From Paenibacillus jilunlii (GTDB lineage Bacteria > Bacillota > Bacilli > Paenibacillales > Paenibacillaceae), in the NCBI RefSeq assembly GCF_900102965.1, contig NZ_FNGM01000001.1, positions 850,294-914,293 of the forward strand: DNA of 64,000 nt, written 5' to 3'. Below are positions 47,902-56,849 of the stretch, piece after piece. Every line of letters begins with the position of its first letter. Positions within the stretch are counted from its first letter, which is position 1. A model generated the notes under the pieces. That model ran no database searches, was not told the DNA's origin, and saw only the letters and a list, made by a program, of their open reading frames with translations. The position numbers and the translations under genes are program-made.

Positions 47902-48768
47902 TTGAGCATCAGCAAATACGAGGTGTTTCTAAAGGTAGTGGAGCTGGGAAGCCTGACCCGGGCCGCAGAGGTGCTGGGCTTCACCCAATCGGGAATCAGC
48001 CACACGATCAGCAGTCTGGAATCGGAATTTGGCTTCACTCTGCTGCTGAGGAACCGCTCGGGAGTCAGGCTGACAGTCAACGGCGAGCAGGTGGTTCAGC
48101 CCATCCGCGAGATCATGAAATGGAATGAGCAGCTGAAGCAGCAGGTCGCAGATATCCATGGCCTGGAGACAGGGACGATTACCATCGGCACCTTCACCAG
48201 CGTTTCGGTTCACTGGCTGCCGGGGATGATTAAGCAGTTCCGCCAGGAATATCCTTATATCGGGTTCAAGCTGATGGAAGGCGGTTATCTGGAAATCGAG
48301 CAATGGATCGAGGCCGGAGTGGTGGATTGCGGATTTATTTCATTGCCCACAAGGGAGAACTTCGAGGTGTTTCCGCTGAAGCAGGACCGGATGCTGGCCA
48401 TTCTCTCCAAGGAGCATCCCCTGAGCAAGGCCCCTTATATGCCGCTTGCGCAAATCGCCCATGAGGATTTCATTATCCCCAAGGCAGGTTCGGATTACGA
48501 TGTCAGGAGGGTGCTGGAAAAGGCAGCAATCAAGCCGAATATCAAGTTTTCGGCGGGGGATGATTATGCCATTATTGCCATGGTGGAAAACGGGCTTGGC
48601 ATCAGTATTCTGCCTGAGCTGGTCATCCAGCGCCAGAACCATAACGTCGCCATGCTGGAGCTCGAAGAACGCAGCTTCCGTTCACTGGGCATCGCCGTGC
48701 ATTCCATGAGACATGCTTCTCCGGCGACCAGACGGTTCCTGGGGCATGTCCAGTCCTGGTTCAAATAG
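47902..48768 (+). CDS. LysR family transcriptional regulator
   Basis: 288 residues. The N-terminal winged helix (KYEVFLKVVELGSLTRAAEV, LGFTQSGISHTISSLESEFG) is typical, followed by a substrate-binding co-inducer domain (TITIGTFTSVSVHWLPGMIK, ENGLGISILPELVI). It likely controls the divergent DMT transporter gene. TTG 47902 is preferred, with AGGAGG 11 bases upstream; GTG 47890 overlaps that site. Confidence 0.92.
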   Translation: MSISKYEVFLKVVELGSLTRAAEVLGFTQSGISHTISSLESEFGFTLLLRNRSGVRLTVNGEQVVQPIREIMKWNEQLKQQVADIHGLETGTITIGTFTSVSVHWLPGMIKQFRQEYPYIGFKLMEGGYLEIEQWIEAGVVDCGFISLPTRENFEVFPLKQDRMLAILSKEHPLSKAPYMPLAQIAHEDFIIPKAGSDYDVRRVLEKAAIKPNIKFSAGDDYAIIAMVENGLGISILPELVIQRQNHNVAMLELEERSFRSLGIAVHSMRHASPATRRFLGHVQSWFK

Positions 48769-48771
48769 GGA

Positions 48772-48815
48772 TTGACGCCAACCGCTCTTCGTGAGAGAAT
48801 GTACGCGTGTACATT
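48772..48815 (+). promoter_or_regulatory. Promoter and LacI-type operator of the sugar operon
   Basis: TTGACG (48772-48777), 17-base spacer, GAGAAT (48795-48800), immediately overlapped by AATGTAC-GCGT-GTACATT (48798-48815), a palindrome with a central CG as LacI-family proteins prefer. Autoregulation by the next gene is likely. Confidence 0.65.
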
Positions 48816-48861
48816 ATACAAGATTTGAGGGGAGCTTAGGCTCCCAGAACTTTTGGAAAGG

Positions 48862-49911
48862 ATGATTGCTATCGCAAGCCGCAAAGAGGTTGCCGAGCTT
48901 GCCGGAGTTTCCGAAGCGACTGTCTCCCGTGTGCTGAACAATGTCGGTCCGCTGAAGGAAAAGACGAAGGAGAAGGTTCTTGCAGCCGCCAGGGAACTGG
49001 GTTATACGCCTAGTTCGCTTGCCCGCAGCTTTGCCCGCAGGCGCAGCGGCAACCTGGGCGTCATCATGCCCTATCTGCCGAAAGCCCGGTTGTTCTCCGC
49101 GTATTATTTCTCCGAGATTCTGAGCGGAATCGGCAGCCGCGCCAGGGAAGAAGGGTATGATCTGCTGATGATCTTCCGCGATGCCGATGAGCCGCTGGAT
49201 TACTGCGGGCTCTTCCGTATGCGCAAGGTGGATGCCTGCATTGTGCTGGGTGCCAAGGAAGAGGCAGGCGAGCTTGCCGCGCTGCGGCAGCTGAAGCAGG
49301 AAGGGCATCCCTACTGCCTCATCAACCAGCATTTTGCAGGTGAGGGCTTCCATGAGGTGGACGCCGATCATGTGGAGGGCTGCCAGCTTGCGGTGAAGCA
49401 TCTGCTGCAGCAGGGCTTCACCAGAATTGCTTTCCTGAATGGTCCGCAGGCCTATTCGAACAGCCGGGACCGGCTGGAAGGATATATGCGGGCATTTCAG
49501 GAGGCAGGCATTCCGGCAGACCCTTCGCTGTTGTTCGAAGGGAACTTCAGCCGCAGAAGCGGAATGGCGGCTGCACAGGTTATTGCCGCACAGCTGGAGC
49601 GGATTGAGGCTGTGGCGGCAGCCAATGACCGGATGGCCATTGGCCTGCAGCAAGGCCTCCGGGAGCTGGGCATCCCCGCAGAGCGGATGCCGGCGATCGT
49701 CGGCTATGACGATTCGGATGCAGCAGAGCTGACAACACCGGCACTTAGCAGCGTGAGGGTACCCTTTTATCAGCTGGGGGAAATTGCTGCAGCCAAAGTG
49801 CTGGAACTGCCGGAGAGCGGAAGCGGGGATACGGTGCAGGAGATTATCCAGGTGAAGCTTCCCGCCAAGCTTATTGTGCGTGCTTCATCATTAAGATTAG
49901 GAGGGATGTAA
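48862..49911 (+). CDS. LacI family transcriptional regulator
   Basis: 349 residues. The N-terminal helix-turn-helix and hinge (SRKEVAELAGVSEATVSRVL, NNVGPLKEKTKEKVLAAARE, LGYTPSSLARSF) are followed by a periplasmic-binding-like effector domain (NLGVIMPYLPKARLFSAYYF, AANDRMAIGLQQGLRELGIP). It probably senses a sugar or sugar derivative used by the genes behind it. The exact start is uncertain: ATG 48862 directly abuts its GAAAGG site, and TTG 48853 is in frame. The stop overlaps the next start (TAATG). Confidence 0.92.
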   Translation: MIAIASRKEVAELAGVSEATVSRVLNNVGPLKEKTKEKVLAAARELGYTPSSLARSFARRRSGNLGVIMPYLPKARLFSAYYFSEILSGIGSRAREEGYDLLMIFRDADEPLDYCGLFRMRKVDACIVLGAKEEAGELAALRQLKQEGHPYCLINQHFAGEGFHEVDADHVEGCQLAVKHLLQQGFTRIAFLNGPQAYSNSRDRLEGYMRAFQEAGIPADPSLLFEGNFSRRSGMAAAQVIAAQLERIEAVAAANDRMAIGLQQGLRELGIPAERMPAIVGYDDSDAAELTTPALSSVRVPFYQLGEIAAAKVLELPESGSGDTVQEIIQVKLPAKLIVRASSLRLGGM

Positions 49912-51071
49912 TGAAACAGCTGCGCATCGGAATGATTGGATACAAGTTCATGGGCAAGGCACACAGCAATGCTTACCGGAGCCTGCCGATGTTTTTCCCG
50001 AAGGCGTTGAAGCCGGAGATGGCAGTGCTATGCGGGCGGAATGCTGCAGCCCTGCAGGAGGCCGCAGCCCAGCTGGGCTGGTCGGATACCGTAACCGATT
50101 GGAGAGAACTGGTTAGCCGCGACGATATTGATCTAATTGATATCAATGCGCCCAGTGATGCGCATAAGGAGATTGCACTGGCCGCGGCGAAGGCCGGAAA
50201 GCATATTTTTTGTGAGAAGCCCCTGGCCCTGACGCTGGCGGATTCCCGTGAAATGTTGGAGGCCGCAGAGGAAGCCGGAGTGATGCATATGGTTGGCTTC
50301 AACTACCGTTTCTCACCGGCAGCCCGCCTGGCTAAGCGGCTGGTCGAGAGCGGACGGCTGGGACAAATCTATCATTTCCGGGCCTGGTTTCTGCAGGATT
50401 GGATTCTGGACCCCGAGTTCCCGCTGGTATGGAGACTGCAGAAGGAGATTGCCGGTTCCGGTTCGCATGGCGACCTCGGGGCGCATCTGATTGACCTGGC
50501 CCATTTTCTGGTTGGCGACATCCAAGAGGTGATCGGCATGAGTGAAACGTTCATTAAGGAACGGCCTTTGGCTGCCGAGATGACGGGTCTTAGTGCCAAA
50601 GCGAGTGCCGATGCCCCAAGAGGAGCGGTAACTGTAGATGATGCCACACTGTTCCTGGCGCGTTTTGTAAACGGTGCCATCGGCAGCTTTGAGGCTACGC
50701 GTTTTGCTGCCGGCCACCGCTCGACCAATTCCTTTGAGATCAATGGCAGTCTTGGGAGTGTGAAATTTGACTTCGAACGGATGAACGAGCTTGAGGTCTA
50801 TCTGACTTCTGACGAGGAGGATGTGCAGGGCTTCCGGCGGGTGCTCGCCACAGATCCGGCCCATGATTATGCCGAAGCCTGGTGGCCGCCGGGACATACG
50901 ATCGGTTTTGAGCATACCTTCATTCATGAATTTCTGGAGCTGGCATCGGCTGCTGCAGAAGGCCGCCAGCCCGTGCCGAATTTTCACGATGGCGTGAAGT
51001 GCCAGGCGGTGCTGGAAGCCGTAGAACGGTCGGTGCAGGAGCGGCGCTGGGTTGAACTGTCTGAAATGTAA
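49911..51071 (+). CDS. Gfo/Idh/MocA family oxidoreductase (first in operon)
   Basis: 386 residues. NAD(P) Rossmann motif GMIGYKFMGKAH, EKPLALT with the conserved Lys, and a C-terminal alpha/beta domain with GSHGDLGAHLIDLAH, whose Asp and His suit the catalytic positions. It oxidises a sugar or inositol hydroxyl group. Long relative to typical members because of an insertion near 225-245 (LSAKASADAPRGAVTVD). It starts in the stop codon of the LacI gene, so it is translationally coupled. Confidence 0.9.
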   Translation: MKQLRIGMIGYKFMGKAHSNAYRSLPMFFPKALKPEMAVLCGRNAAALQEAAAQLGWSDTVTDWRELVSRDDIDLIDINAPSDAHKEIALAAAKAGKHIFCEKPLALTLADSREMLEAAEEAGVMHMVGFNYRFSPAARLAKRLVESGRLGQIYHFRAWFLQDWILDPEFPLVWRLQKEIAGSGSHGDLGAHLIDLAHFLVGDIQEVIGMSETFIKERPLAAEMTGLSAKASADAPRGAVTVDDATLFLARFVNGAIGSFEATRFAAGHRSTNSFEINGSLGSVKFDFERMNELEVYLTSDEEDVQGFRRVLATDPAHDYAEAWWPPGHTIGFEHTFIHEFLELASAAAEGRQPVPNFHDGVKCQAVLEAVERSVQERRWVELSEM

Positions 51072-51110
51072 TGGACTTTATGCAATTATTCGGGAGAAGG
51101 AGCGATAAAT

Positions 51111-51839
51111 ATGAAAAAAGCATTAATCGTATGGGGCGGCTGGGATGGACACGAGCCGGAGCAGGTTGCCGGAGTGTTCGCCGGACTTTTGCGTGAAGCC
51201 CAGTTCGAGGTCGAGGTTGCCAATACTCTGGAAGCATTCGCTGACGGGGAAAAGCTGCTGGGTCTGGATCTGATTGTACCGGTCTGGACGATGGGGGAAA
51301 TCTCGCAGGAACTGGTCAACAATGTGTCGGCAGCGGTTCAGAATGGAACCGGACTCGCGGGCTGCCATGGCGGGATGTGTGATTCTTTCCGTACCAATGT
51401 GGACTGGCAGTTCATGACTGGCGGGCAATGGGTTGCCCATCCCGGCAATGACGGTGTGCAGTATACGGTAGAAATCTGTCAAAGCTCCAGCCCGCTGACC
51501 GCAGGCATGGAAGATTTCGATGTCACTTCTGAGCAATATTATCTGCATGTCGACCCGGCTGTGGAGGTGCTTGCCACCACCCGGTTCCCGGTGGTCCAAG
51601 GGCCGCATGCCACAAACAAGGCAGTGGATATGCCTGTGGTCTGGACCAAACGCTGGGGTCAGGGGCGGGTCTATTACAACTCGCTGGGTCACCACGCCGA
51701 CATCGTGGAGCTGCCGCCTGTGAAGGAACTGATGCGGCGGGGGCTGCTCTGGGCGGCAGAGGGCAAGCAGGAGGCTTCGGCGAACCCGAAGCAAACGGCG
51801 GGGGCCGGCTACAGCGGCATGGCGGACAGCCAATTATAA
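51111..51839 (+). CDS. ThuA-like domain protein
   Basis: 242 residues of the ThuA (trehalose utilisation) family, a class-I glutaminase amidotransferase-like fold. KKALIVWGGWDGHEPEQVAG, GTGLAGCHGGMCDSF (the nucleophile-elbow-like Cys), WVAHPGNDG and SEQYYLHVDPAVEVL are visible. In rhizobia ThuA works with the Gfo/Idh dehydrogenase ThuB on 3-keto-disaccharides. Here it lies between two Gfo/Idh genes, supporting a 3-keto-glycoside role. GAAGGAG precedes ATG 51111. Confidence 0.9.
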   Translation: MKKALIVWGGWDGHEPEQVAGVFAGLLREAQFEVEVANTLEAFADGEKLLGLDLIVPVWTMGEISQELVNNVSAAVQNGTGLAGCHGGMCDSFRTNVDWQFMTGGQWVAHPGNDGVQYTVEICQSSSPLTAGMEDFDVTSEQYYLHVDPAVEVLATTRFPVVQGPHATNKAVDMPVVWTKRWGQGRVYYNSLGHHADIVELPPVKELMRRGLLWAAEGKQEASANPKQTAGAGYSGMADSQL

Positions 51840-51857
51840 GGCGGGAGCGATCAGGAG

Positions 51858-52961
51858 ATGAAAAAAGTTAAGGTTGGCGTGATCGGCTGCGGCAAGATCA
51901 GCAGCATTTATATGGAGAATTGTCAAAAGTTTGAGATTTTGGACCTTGCCGCGTGCGCAGATATGGACCCGGCCCGGGCGGCAGAGCAGGCAGCCGCTTA
52001 CGGAATCCCTAACGTATATACCGTAGAGCAGCTGCTCGCAGACCCGGAAATTGAAATCGTAATCAATTTAACCATTCCGGCTGCACATGCCGAGATTAGT
52101 CTGCGGGCACTGGAGGCCGGCAAGCATGTCTATGTTGAGAAACCGCTGGCGGTCACCAGAGAGGAAGGACGCAAGGTGCTGGAAGCAGCCAGAGCCAAAG
52201 GGCTGCTGGTTGGCAGCGCCCCGGAAACCTTTTTGGGTGCCGGAATCCAGACCGCGCTGAAGATGATTGAGGATGGTGTGATCGGCAGGCCGGTGGCGGC
52301 GACATCGTTCATGATGAGCAGGGGACATGAGTTCTGGCATCCTGACCCGGAATTCTATTATGCCGCAGGCGGTGGGCCAATGTTCGATATGGGGCCTTAT
52401 TATTTGACCGCACTCGTTCAGCTCCTTGGCCCCATCCGCACGGTAGCAGGTATAACCGGTAAAGCGTTGGCAGAACGGACAATTACGAGTGAGAAAAAAG
52501 CAGGCAAAAAAATTCCGGTGGACATCCCGACCCATGTTGCCGGGACGCTGCAATTCAGCAGCGGCGCAATCGCTACGCTGATCATGAGCTTCGATGTGTT
52601 CGGCGGCAGCGATCTGCCGCCGATTGAGATCTACGGTACGGAAGGCTCCCTCCAGGTGCCTGATCCCAACACGTTCGGCGGCACTGTTAAATACCGCCGG
52701 ACGGGAGAGAGTGAATGGCGGGAACAGCCGCTCCTGCCCGGCTACGACCAGAATACGCGGGGGATCGGTCCCGCGGATATGGCTTATGCCATCCGTACCG
52801 GCCGTCCGCACCGGGCCAGCGGTGAACTGGCCTACCATGTGCTGGAGGCCATGTGGGCTTTTCATGATTCCTCCGACTCGCAGCGCTTCTACGAAATGGA
52901 GAGCAGCTGCGGGCGCCCGTCACCGCTTCCTCCGGGGCTGGCGCCGTATACACTGGACTGA
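51858..52961 (+). CDS. Gfo/Idh/MocA family oxidoreductase (second in operon)
   Basis: 367 residues. Rossmann motif GVIGCGKISSIYMEN, VEKPLAVT with the conserved Lys, and GGGPMFDMGPYYLTALVQLL in the catalytic domain. It resembles dehydrogenases acting on glucoside or inositol substrates. ATG 51858 has GGAG eight bases upstream, 18 bases after the ThuA gene. Last gene of the LacI operon; two hairpin terminators follow. Confidence 0.92.
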   Translation: MKKVKVGVIGCGKISSIYMENCQKFEILDLAACADMDPARAAEQAAAYGIPNVYTVEQLLADPEIEIVINLTIPAAHAEISLRALEAGKHVYVEKPLAVTREEGRKVLEAARAKGLLVGSAPETFLGAGIQTALKMIEDGVIGRPVAATSFMMSRGHEFWHPDPEFYYAAGGGPMFDMGPYYLTALVQLLGPIRTVAGITGKALAERTITSEKKAGKKIPVDIPTHVAGTLQFSSGAIATLIMSFDVFGGSDLPPIEIYGTEGSLQVPDPNTFGGTVKYRRTGESEWREQPLLPGYDQNTRGIGPADMAYAIRTGRPHRASGELAYHVLEAMWAFHDSSDSQRFYEMESSCGRPSPLPPGLAPYTLD

Positions 52962-52978
52962 AATGAGCGGACTCTGCT

Positions 52979-53030
52979 GCATCCCCTCCCTGCCTGCCGT
53001 TTGATAGGCAGGCAGGGGATGCTGACCTTT
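52979..53030 (+). terminator. Terminator of the LacI operon
   Basis: GCATCCCC ... CCTGCCTGCC paired with GGCAGGCAGG ... GGGATGC, loop GTTTGATA, then CCTTTT. Confidence 0.8.
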
Positions 53031-53084
53031 TGAAGTGCTGGAAGTGGTACCATAAGTGTAAGTAAGTATTCGGGATTCTGCAGC

Positions 53085-53127
53085 AAAAGCACAGCACCGC
53101 TCACATACCGTGAACGGTGCTGTTTTG
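53085..53127. terminator. Bidirectional terminator before the AraC gene
   Basis: ACAGCACCGCTCAC / GTGAACGGTGCTGT (one mismatch) with T-rich sequence on the plus-strand exit and A-rich on the other side. It separates the LacI operon from the convergent AraC gene. Confidence 0.75.
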
Positions 53128-53193
53128 GTGGTATGGGAAATCAATGAATCTCCTGTCCGCATCATACGCGGATTCATTCGGCTGGGACAGCAT

Positions 53194-54090
53194 TTACAAT
53201 TTTCTAGCGACGGAGGGGGTTAATCCCTTGTACTGTTTGTACAGCTTGGTGAAGTAATTGGGATTGTCACAGCCGACTTTGCCGGCAATTTCTGTGATTG
53301 TCATATCCGTTTCCAGCAGCAGCCGCTCGGCTTCATTGACCCGGTAAAGGTTAACATAATCGATGAAGGTGCGTCCGGTCAGCTTTTTGAAGGTTTTGCA
53401 GAAGTGGTATGGATTCAGATTTACGAATCTGGCAGCGCTCTCAATGGTGATTTTCTCATCCAGATGTTGTTCCAGATATTCCAGCAGCGGTTTGAAGCGT
53501 TCTCGGTTGACCGAGTAGCGTTCGCGGTGATGCCTGTCAGACATGCGCTGAGGCGGGAAGGTCCGCGAGAGCAGTGTGAAGAACAGATGAAGCTGGTTTT
53601 TGACAACCAATTGAAAAGCAGGGTTTTTGTCCTGGACCTCTTGTATAAGTGATTCAAGCAAAGGGTAAAAGGTGCTGCATACCGGGTTCTGCTCGACAGG
53701 CTTAACCGGAAATTGATAGAGATTATTCAAGTAGGGTGCCACAAACTGTTCATGTTGGGAATCCTGATAACGGTCCTTGAACAGGGAAGCATGGAACACA
53801 ATGGACACGAATGCGATCTCCCCGCTGCTCAAGCTGTATCCGACATGAAGTCCTCCGGAAGGTACAATGATGACTTCTCCGGGCCCGGCTTCATAGGGTC
53901 TGCTGTCTACATGAAAAATCGCTCTGCCCTTCTGCATCACAATGATTTCGAAATGCTCATGCCAATGCAAAAAAAGAATGTTCTGCTCCGCTTTGACGTC
54001 CCGGTACTGATTGAAAAACAAGCGGAACGGATAGGTCTTCTCTTCAAGCTGAGGATACTCCTTCAATTCCTTCGGATAGGTCACGGCCAA
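53194..54090 (-). CDS. AraC family regulator (cupin sensor plus double helix-turn-helix)
   Basis: 298 residues. An N-terminal cupin (LHWHEHFEIIVMQKGRAIFH, GEVIIVPSGGLHVGYSL) binds an unknown ligand. The C-terminal 100 residues hold two helix-turn-helix units (LEQHLDEKITIESAARFVNL, MTITEIAGKVGCDNPNYFTK) ending YKGLTPSVARKL. It is divergent from the epimerase/Gfo pair and is its likely activator. Start TTG 54090 with GGGAG five bases upstream; GTG 54084 is also possible. Confidence 0.92.
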   Translation of the reverse strand: MAVTYPKELKEYPQLEEKTYPFRLFFNQYRDVKAEQNILFLHWHEHFEIIVMQKGRAIFHVDSRPYEAGPGEVIIVPSGGLHVGYSLSSGEIAFVSIVFHASLFKDRYQDSQHEQFVAPYLNNLYQFPVKPVEQNPVCSTFYPLLESLIQEVQDKNPAFQLVVKNQLHLFFTLLSRTFPPQRMSDRHHRERYSVNRERFKPLLEYLEQHLDEKITIESAARFVNLNPYHFCKTFKKLTGRTFIDYVNLYRVNEAERLLLETDMTITEIAGKVGCDNPNYFTKLYKQYKGLTPSVARKL

Positions 54091-54208
54091 TTCAACTCCC
54101 GCAATATTCAGCTATTTTTACACAAGATAAGAAGAGATTTTGCAGCAAATGAGCTATATACTTGCATTGCTGAACTAACTATAAACCAATATTGGAGTGG
54201 TATACAAG

Positions 54209-55096
54209 ATGCATGATACTCTTAGAATCGGAACACTGGTCGGAGCGCCGGATGCAGTCCGGGTAATCCCGCAGATCGTGAAGCATGGTTTTGAATCCTT
54301 CAGCCTCACGTTCTGGCAGACTACAGGTGCTACGGATTTGGCGGAGACCGCAGCACGGGTGCGTGAGCTGGCTGCTGAACATGATTTCATCATTTCCTCG
54401 GTTGGCATTTTTGGCAACCCGTTGACTGGCACTGGCGATAATGCAGATACGCTTGCAAGCTGGGAACGGCTCATTGACCATGCCCATTTATTCGGGACCG
54501 ATATGGTATCAGGATTCACAGGAAGACTGACCGGACAGTCTATTGACGAGTCTCTTCCGAAGTTTGCCGGAGTATTTGGTGAGCTGTCCAAGCGGGCGGC
54601 CGACAAGGGACTCCGGATTGCTTTTGAAAATTGTTCAATGGGCGGCGATTGGCAGACAGGAGATTGGAATATTGCCCACAACCCGACAGCCTGGGAGAAA
54701 ATGTTCAACGCTGTTCCGGCGGACAACATCGGACTGGAATGGGAGCCATGCCATCAGCTGGTGGCGCTGATTGATCCGATTCCCCAGCTGCGCAAATGGA
54801 CAGACAAAATCTTTCACGTGCATGGCAAGGATGCAACCATCGCCTGGGATATTGTCAAGGAATACGGTATTCATGGTCCACAACCCTATGTATGGCACCG
54901 GACACCGGGCTTTGGCGACACGAACTGGACAGATGTGATTAGCATTCTGCGGCAGGCCGGTTACAAGGGCACCATCGACATTGAAGGCTGGCATGATCCC
55001 GTTTACCGGGATGAGTTGGAAATGACCGGTCAAGTCCATGCGCTGAATTATTTGAAGCATTGCCGGGGAGGCAGCTTCATCCCTAATCCAATCTAA
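54209..55096 (+). CDS. TIM-barrel sugar phosphate isomerase/epimerase family protein
   Basis: 295 residues of the AP-endonuclease-2-like TIM barrel (IolE/xylose isomerase-like). VSGFTGRLTGQSIDESLPKF, RIAFENCSMGGDWQTGDWNI, IGLEWEPCHQLV, KIFHVHGKDA and TIDIEGWHDPV supply the metal-binding Glu, His, Asp and Glu. Members isomerise or dehydrate keto-sugars and inosose, and some cleave 3-keto-glycosides. ATG 54209 has GGAGTGG 11 bases upstream. First of a two-gene unit with a Gfo/Idh oxidoreductase, controlled by the divergent AraC protein. Confidence 0.9.
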   Translation: MHDTLRIGTLVGAPDAVRVIPQIVKHGFESFSLTFWQTTGATDLAETAARVRELAAEHDFIISSVGIFGNPLTGTGDNADTLASWERLIDHAHLFGTDMVSGFTGRLTGQSIDESLPKFAGVFGELSKRAADKGLRIAFENCSMGGDWQTGDWNIAHNPTAWEKMFNAVPADNIGLEWEPCHQLVALIDPIPQLRKWTDKIFHVHGKDATIAWDIVKEYGIHGPQPYVWHRTPGFGDTNWTDVISILRQAGYKGTIDIEGWHDPVYRDELEMTGQVHALNYLKHCRGGSFIPNPI

Positions 55097-55119
55097 TAGA
55101 AGAAAGAGGTGAACCTTCG

Positions 55120-56184
55120 ATGACAGCACAACATCGTGTTGCCGTCGCCGGCTGTGGAGGCATGGCTAACGAGTGGATCAGTTATGCTGTGAGGCGGCCG
55201 GATGTCCGTATTGTCGCACTGGTGGATATCCGGCTGGATGCGGCAGCGGCCATGGCCGGCAAGCATGGCTTAACCTGTCCGGTTTTTACTGATATAGGAC
55301 AGGCGATCGAACAGACTGGAGCGAATCTAGTCTTTGATGTGACCATACCGGCCAGCCATTATACTGTTGCCAGCACAGCACTTACACATCAATGCGATGT
55401 GTTCAGCGAGAAGCCGCTAGCTGAGACCATGGAGCAATGCAATGCTATAGTTGCTCTAACGGAACGCACCGGCAAAAGCCATTCAGTCATGCAGAACAGG
55501 CGGTATGACCCCCGTATCCGCTCTCTGCGTCACCTGATTGAAGCCGGAGAGATTGGAAGAATCGGCTTCATCGGGGCGAGCTTTTTTCTGGCACCGCATT
55601 TTGGCGGCTTCCGTGATGTGATGGAAAGCCCGCTGCTGCTCGATATGGCCATCCATACCTTTGACCAGGCCCGGTTCATCAGCGGCGCAGACCCCGTTAC
55701 AGTGTACTGCCAGGAATTCAATCCTCCGGGGTCCTGGTATGCGGGAAATGCTTCGGCAGTCTGCATATTTGAAATGTCGGACGGATCTGTGTTCTGCTAT
55801 CAGGGCTCCTGGTGTGCAGAAGGGGCTCCAACCTCATGGGAAGCCTCCTGGCGGATTCAGGGGGATAAGGGAACTGCGGTGTGGGATGGTACAGGAATGC
55901 CATATGCCGAAAAGGTAACGGACCATAACCCGGACGGCACATTCATCCGTGACCACGACCGTGTTGAAGGTGAAGCAGCTGAGCTGAAAGAAACCTTTCA
56001 TCACGGCTGCCTGGAGGAAATGTTTCAGGCGCTGGCTGAACGCCGCCCCGCTGAAACCGATTGCCGGGACAACCGTTACAGCATGGCTATGGTTTTTGGA
56101 GCGCTGGAGAGTGCCCGGACGGGAAGGAAGGTAGAGCTTGCCGATCTTATGTCCAGTAGCGGAGTGAGCGTATTGGGCAAATAG
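55120..56184 (+). CDS. Gfo/Idh/MocA family oxidoreductase (third in cluster)
   Basis: 354 residues. Rossmann motif VAVAGCGGMANEWIS, SEKPLAETM with the conserved Lys, QNRRYDPRIRSLR, and MESPLLLDMAIHTFDQARFI in the catalytic domain. It starts 23 bases after the epimerase-like gene with AAAGAGGTG upstream. It is the third Gfo/Idh enzyme within 6.3 kb, so the region probably handles oxidation and re-reduction steps on one sugar family. Confidence 0.9.
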   Translation: MTAQHRVAVAGCGGMANEWISYAVRRPDVRIVALVDIRLDAAAAMAGKHGLTCPVFTDIGQAIEQTGANLVFDVTIPASHYTVASTALTHQCDVFSEKPLAETMEQCNAIVALTERTGKSHSVMQNRRYDPRIRSLRHLIEAGEIGRIGFIGASFFLAPHFGGFRDVMESPLLLDMAIHTFDQARFISGADPVTVYCQEFNPPGSWYAGNASAVCIFEMSDGSVFCYQGSWCAEGAPTSWEASWRIQGDKGTAVWDGTGMPYAEKVTDHNPDGTFIRDHDRVEGEAAELKETFHHGCLEEMFQALAERRPAETDCRDNRYSMAMVFGALESARTGRKVELADLMSSSGVSVLGK

Positions 56185-56230
56185 GATGCGGCCGCAGGTG
56201 AGCTGAAAACCAACCGGTAGAGTAGAGAGG

Positions 56231-56274
56231 CGCTTTGGGCAGGAGGCGATGCCTGCTGTTCAAAGCGTTTTTTT
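56231..56274 (+). terminator. Terminator after the third Gfo/Idh gene
   Basis: CGCTTTG / CAAAGCG outer stem with GGCAGG / CCTGCT inner stem, then seven T residues. Confidence 0.85.
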
Positions 56275-56363
56275 GCTTCCAGGAACCTATAAAATTCTAT
56301 ATTAGTCTGGAAGCTGCTCCTGATCGAACTATTGAAGCTCAGACTGAGTTAGCCAACATACAA

Positions 56364-56544
56364 TTGCACTTTATACAATAGATAATCTCTAAATCAGCGG
56401 GAAAATTGAATCTGTTGCACTTTGTACAGCAGAATCGGACGAAAAAGACGCTTTTGACTCAAAAACAAGAAATCTACTGCACGAAATGCAGCAGAATGTG
56501 ATTCGCCGCAGAACTCTCAGCTTTCTATTGTACAAAGTGCAATC
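56364..56544. repeat. Four copies of a 17-20-bp palindromic repeat
   Basis: ATTGCACTTTATACAATAG (56364), TGTTGCACTTTGTACAGCAG (56414), ACTGCACGAAATGCAGCAG (56477) and the inverted ATTGTACAAAGTGCAAT (56528). Each is itself partly palindromic (TTGCAC ... GTACAA). There is no gene in 56275-56598. Confidence 0.6.
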
Positions 56545-56598
56545 ACCCAACGGTTACACTAATTCACTCTTTATACTTTCCCCAACAGCCGCGTCGGA

Positions 56599-56832
56599 GA
56601 TATTGAGTTTTTCTTATTTAAAATCATTTTGCCGCTGGCGTTTAGGGAAATTCTAATTTCCAACAGTACGGATGAAATGATGTCCGGAACAGTAGCTCAG
56701 GACAGGGCAGCAATTGGGGAAACGATAAAATATGCAACCATTATGGTTGCTACACTCCCAATTTTGGCGGCGTATCCATTCTTGCAGAAGTATTTTGTTA
56801 AGGGAGTAATGGTTGGAGTGCTCAAAGGTTAA
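56599..56832 (+). pseudogene. Remnant of an LplC-type sugar ABC permease
   Basis: About 77 codons. The first part, DIEFFLFKIILPLA, matches the end of the EAA loop of binding-protein-dependent permeases. It runs straight into FREILISNSTDEMMSG and the typical LplC/YtcP C terminus KYATIMVATLPILAAYPFLQ then KYFVKGVMVGVLKG. The 60-70 residues normally between them are missing, so an in-frame internal deletion, probably at a repeated LPLA-like sequence, joins the pieces. No N-terminal part, partner permease or binding protein remains. It is a relic of an uptake system that once accompanied the AraC/GH genes next door. Confidence 0.8.
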
Positions 56833-56849
56833 ACTTGACTATGACTCCA

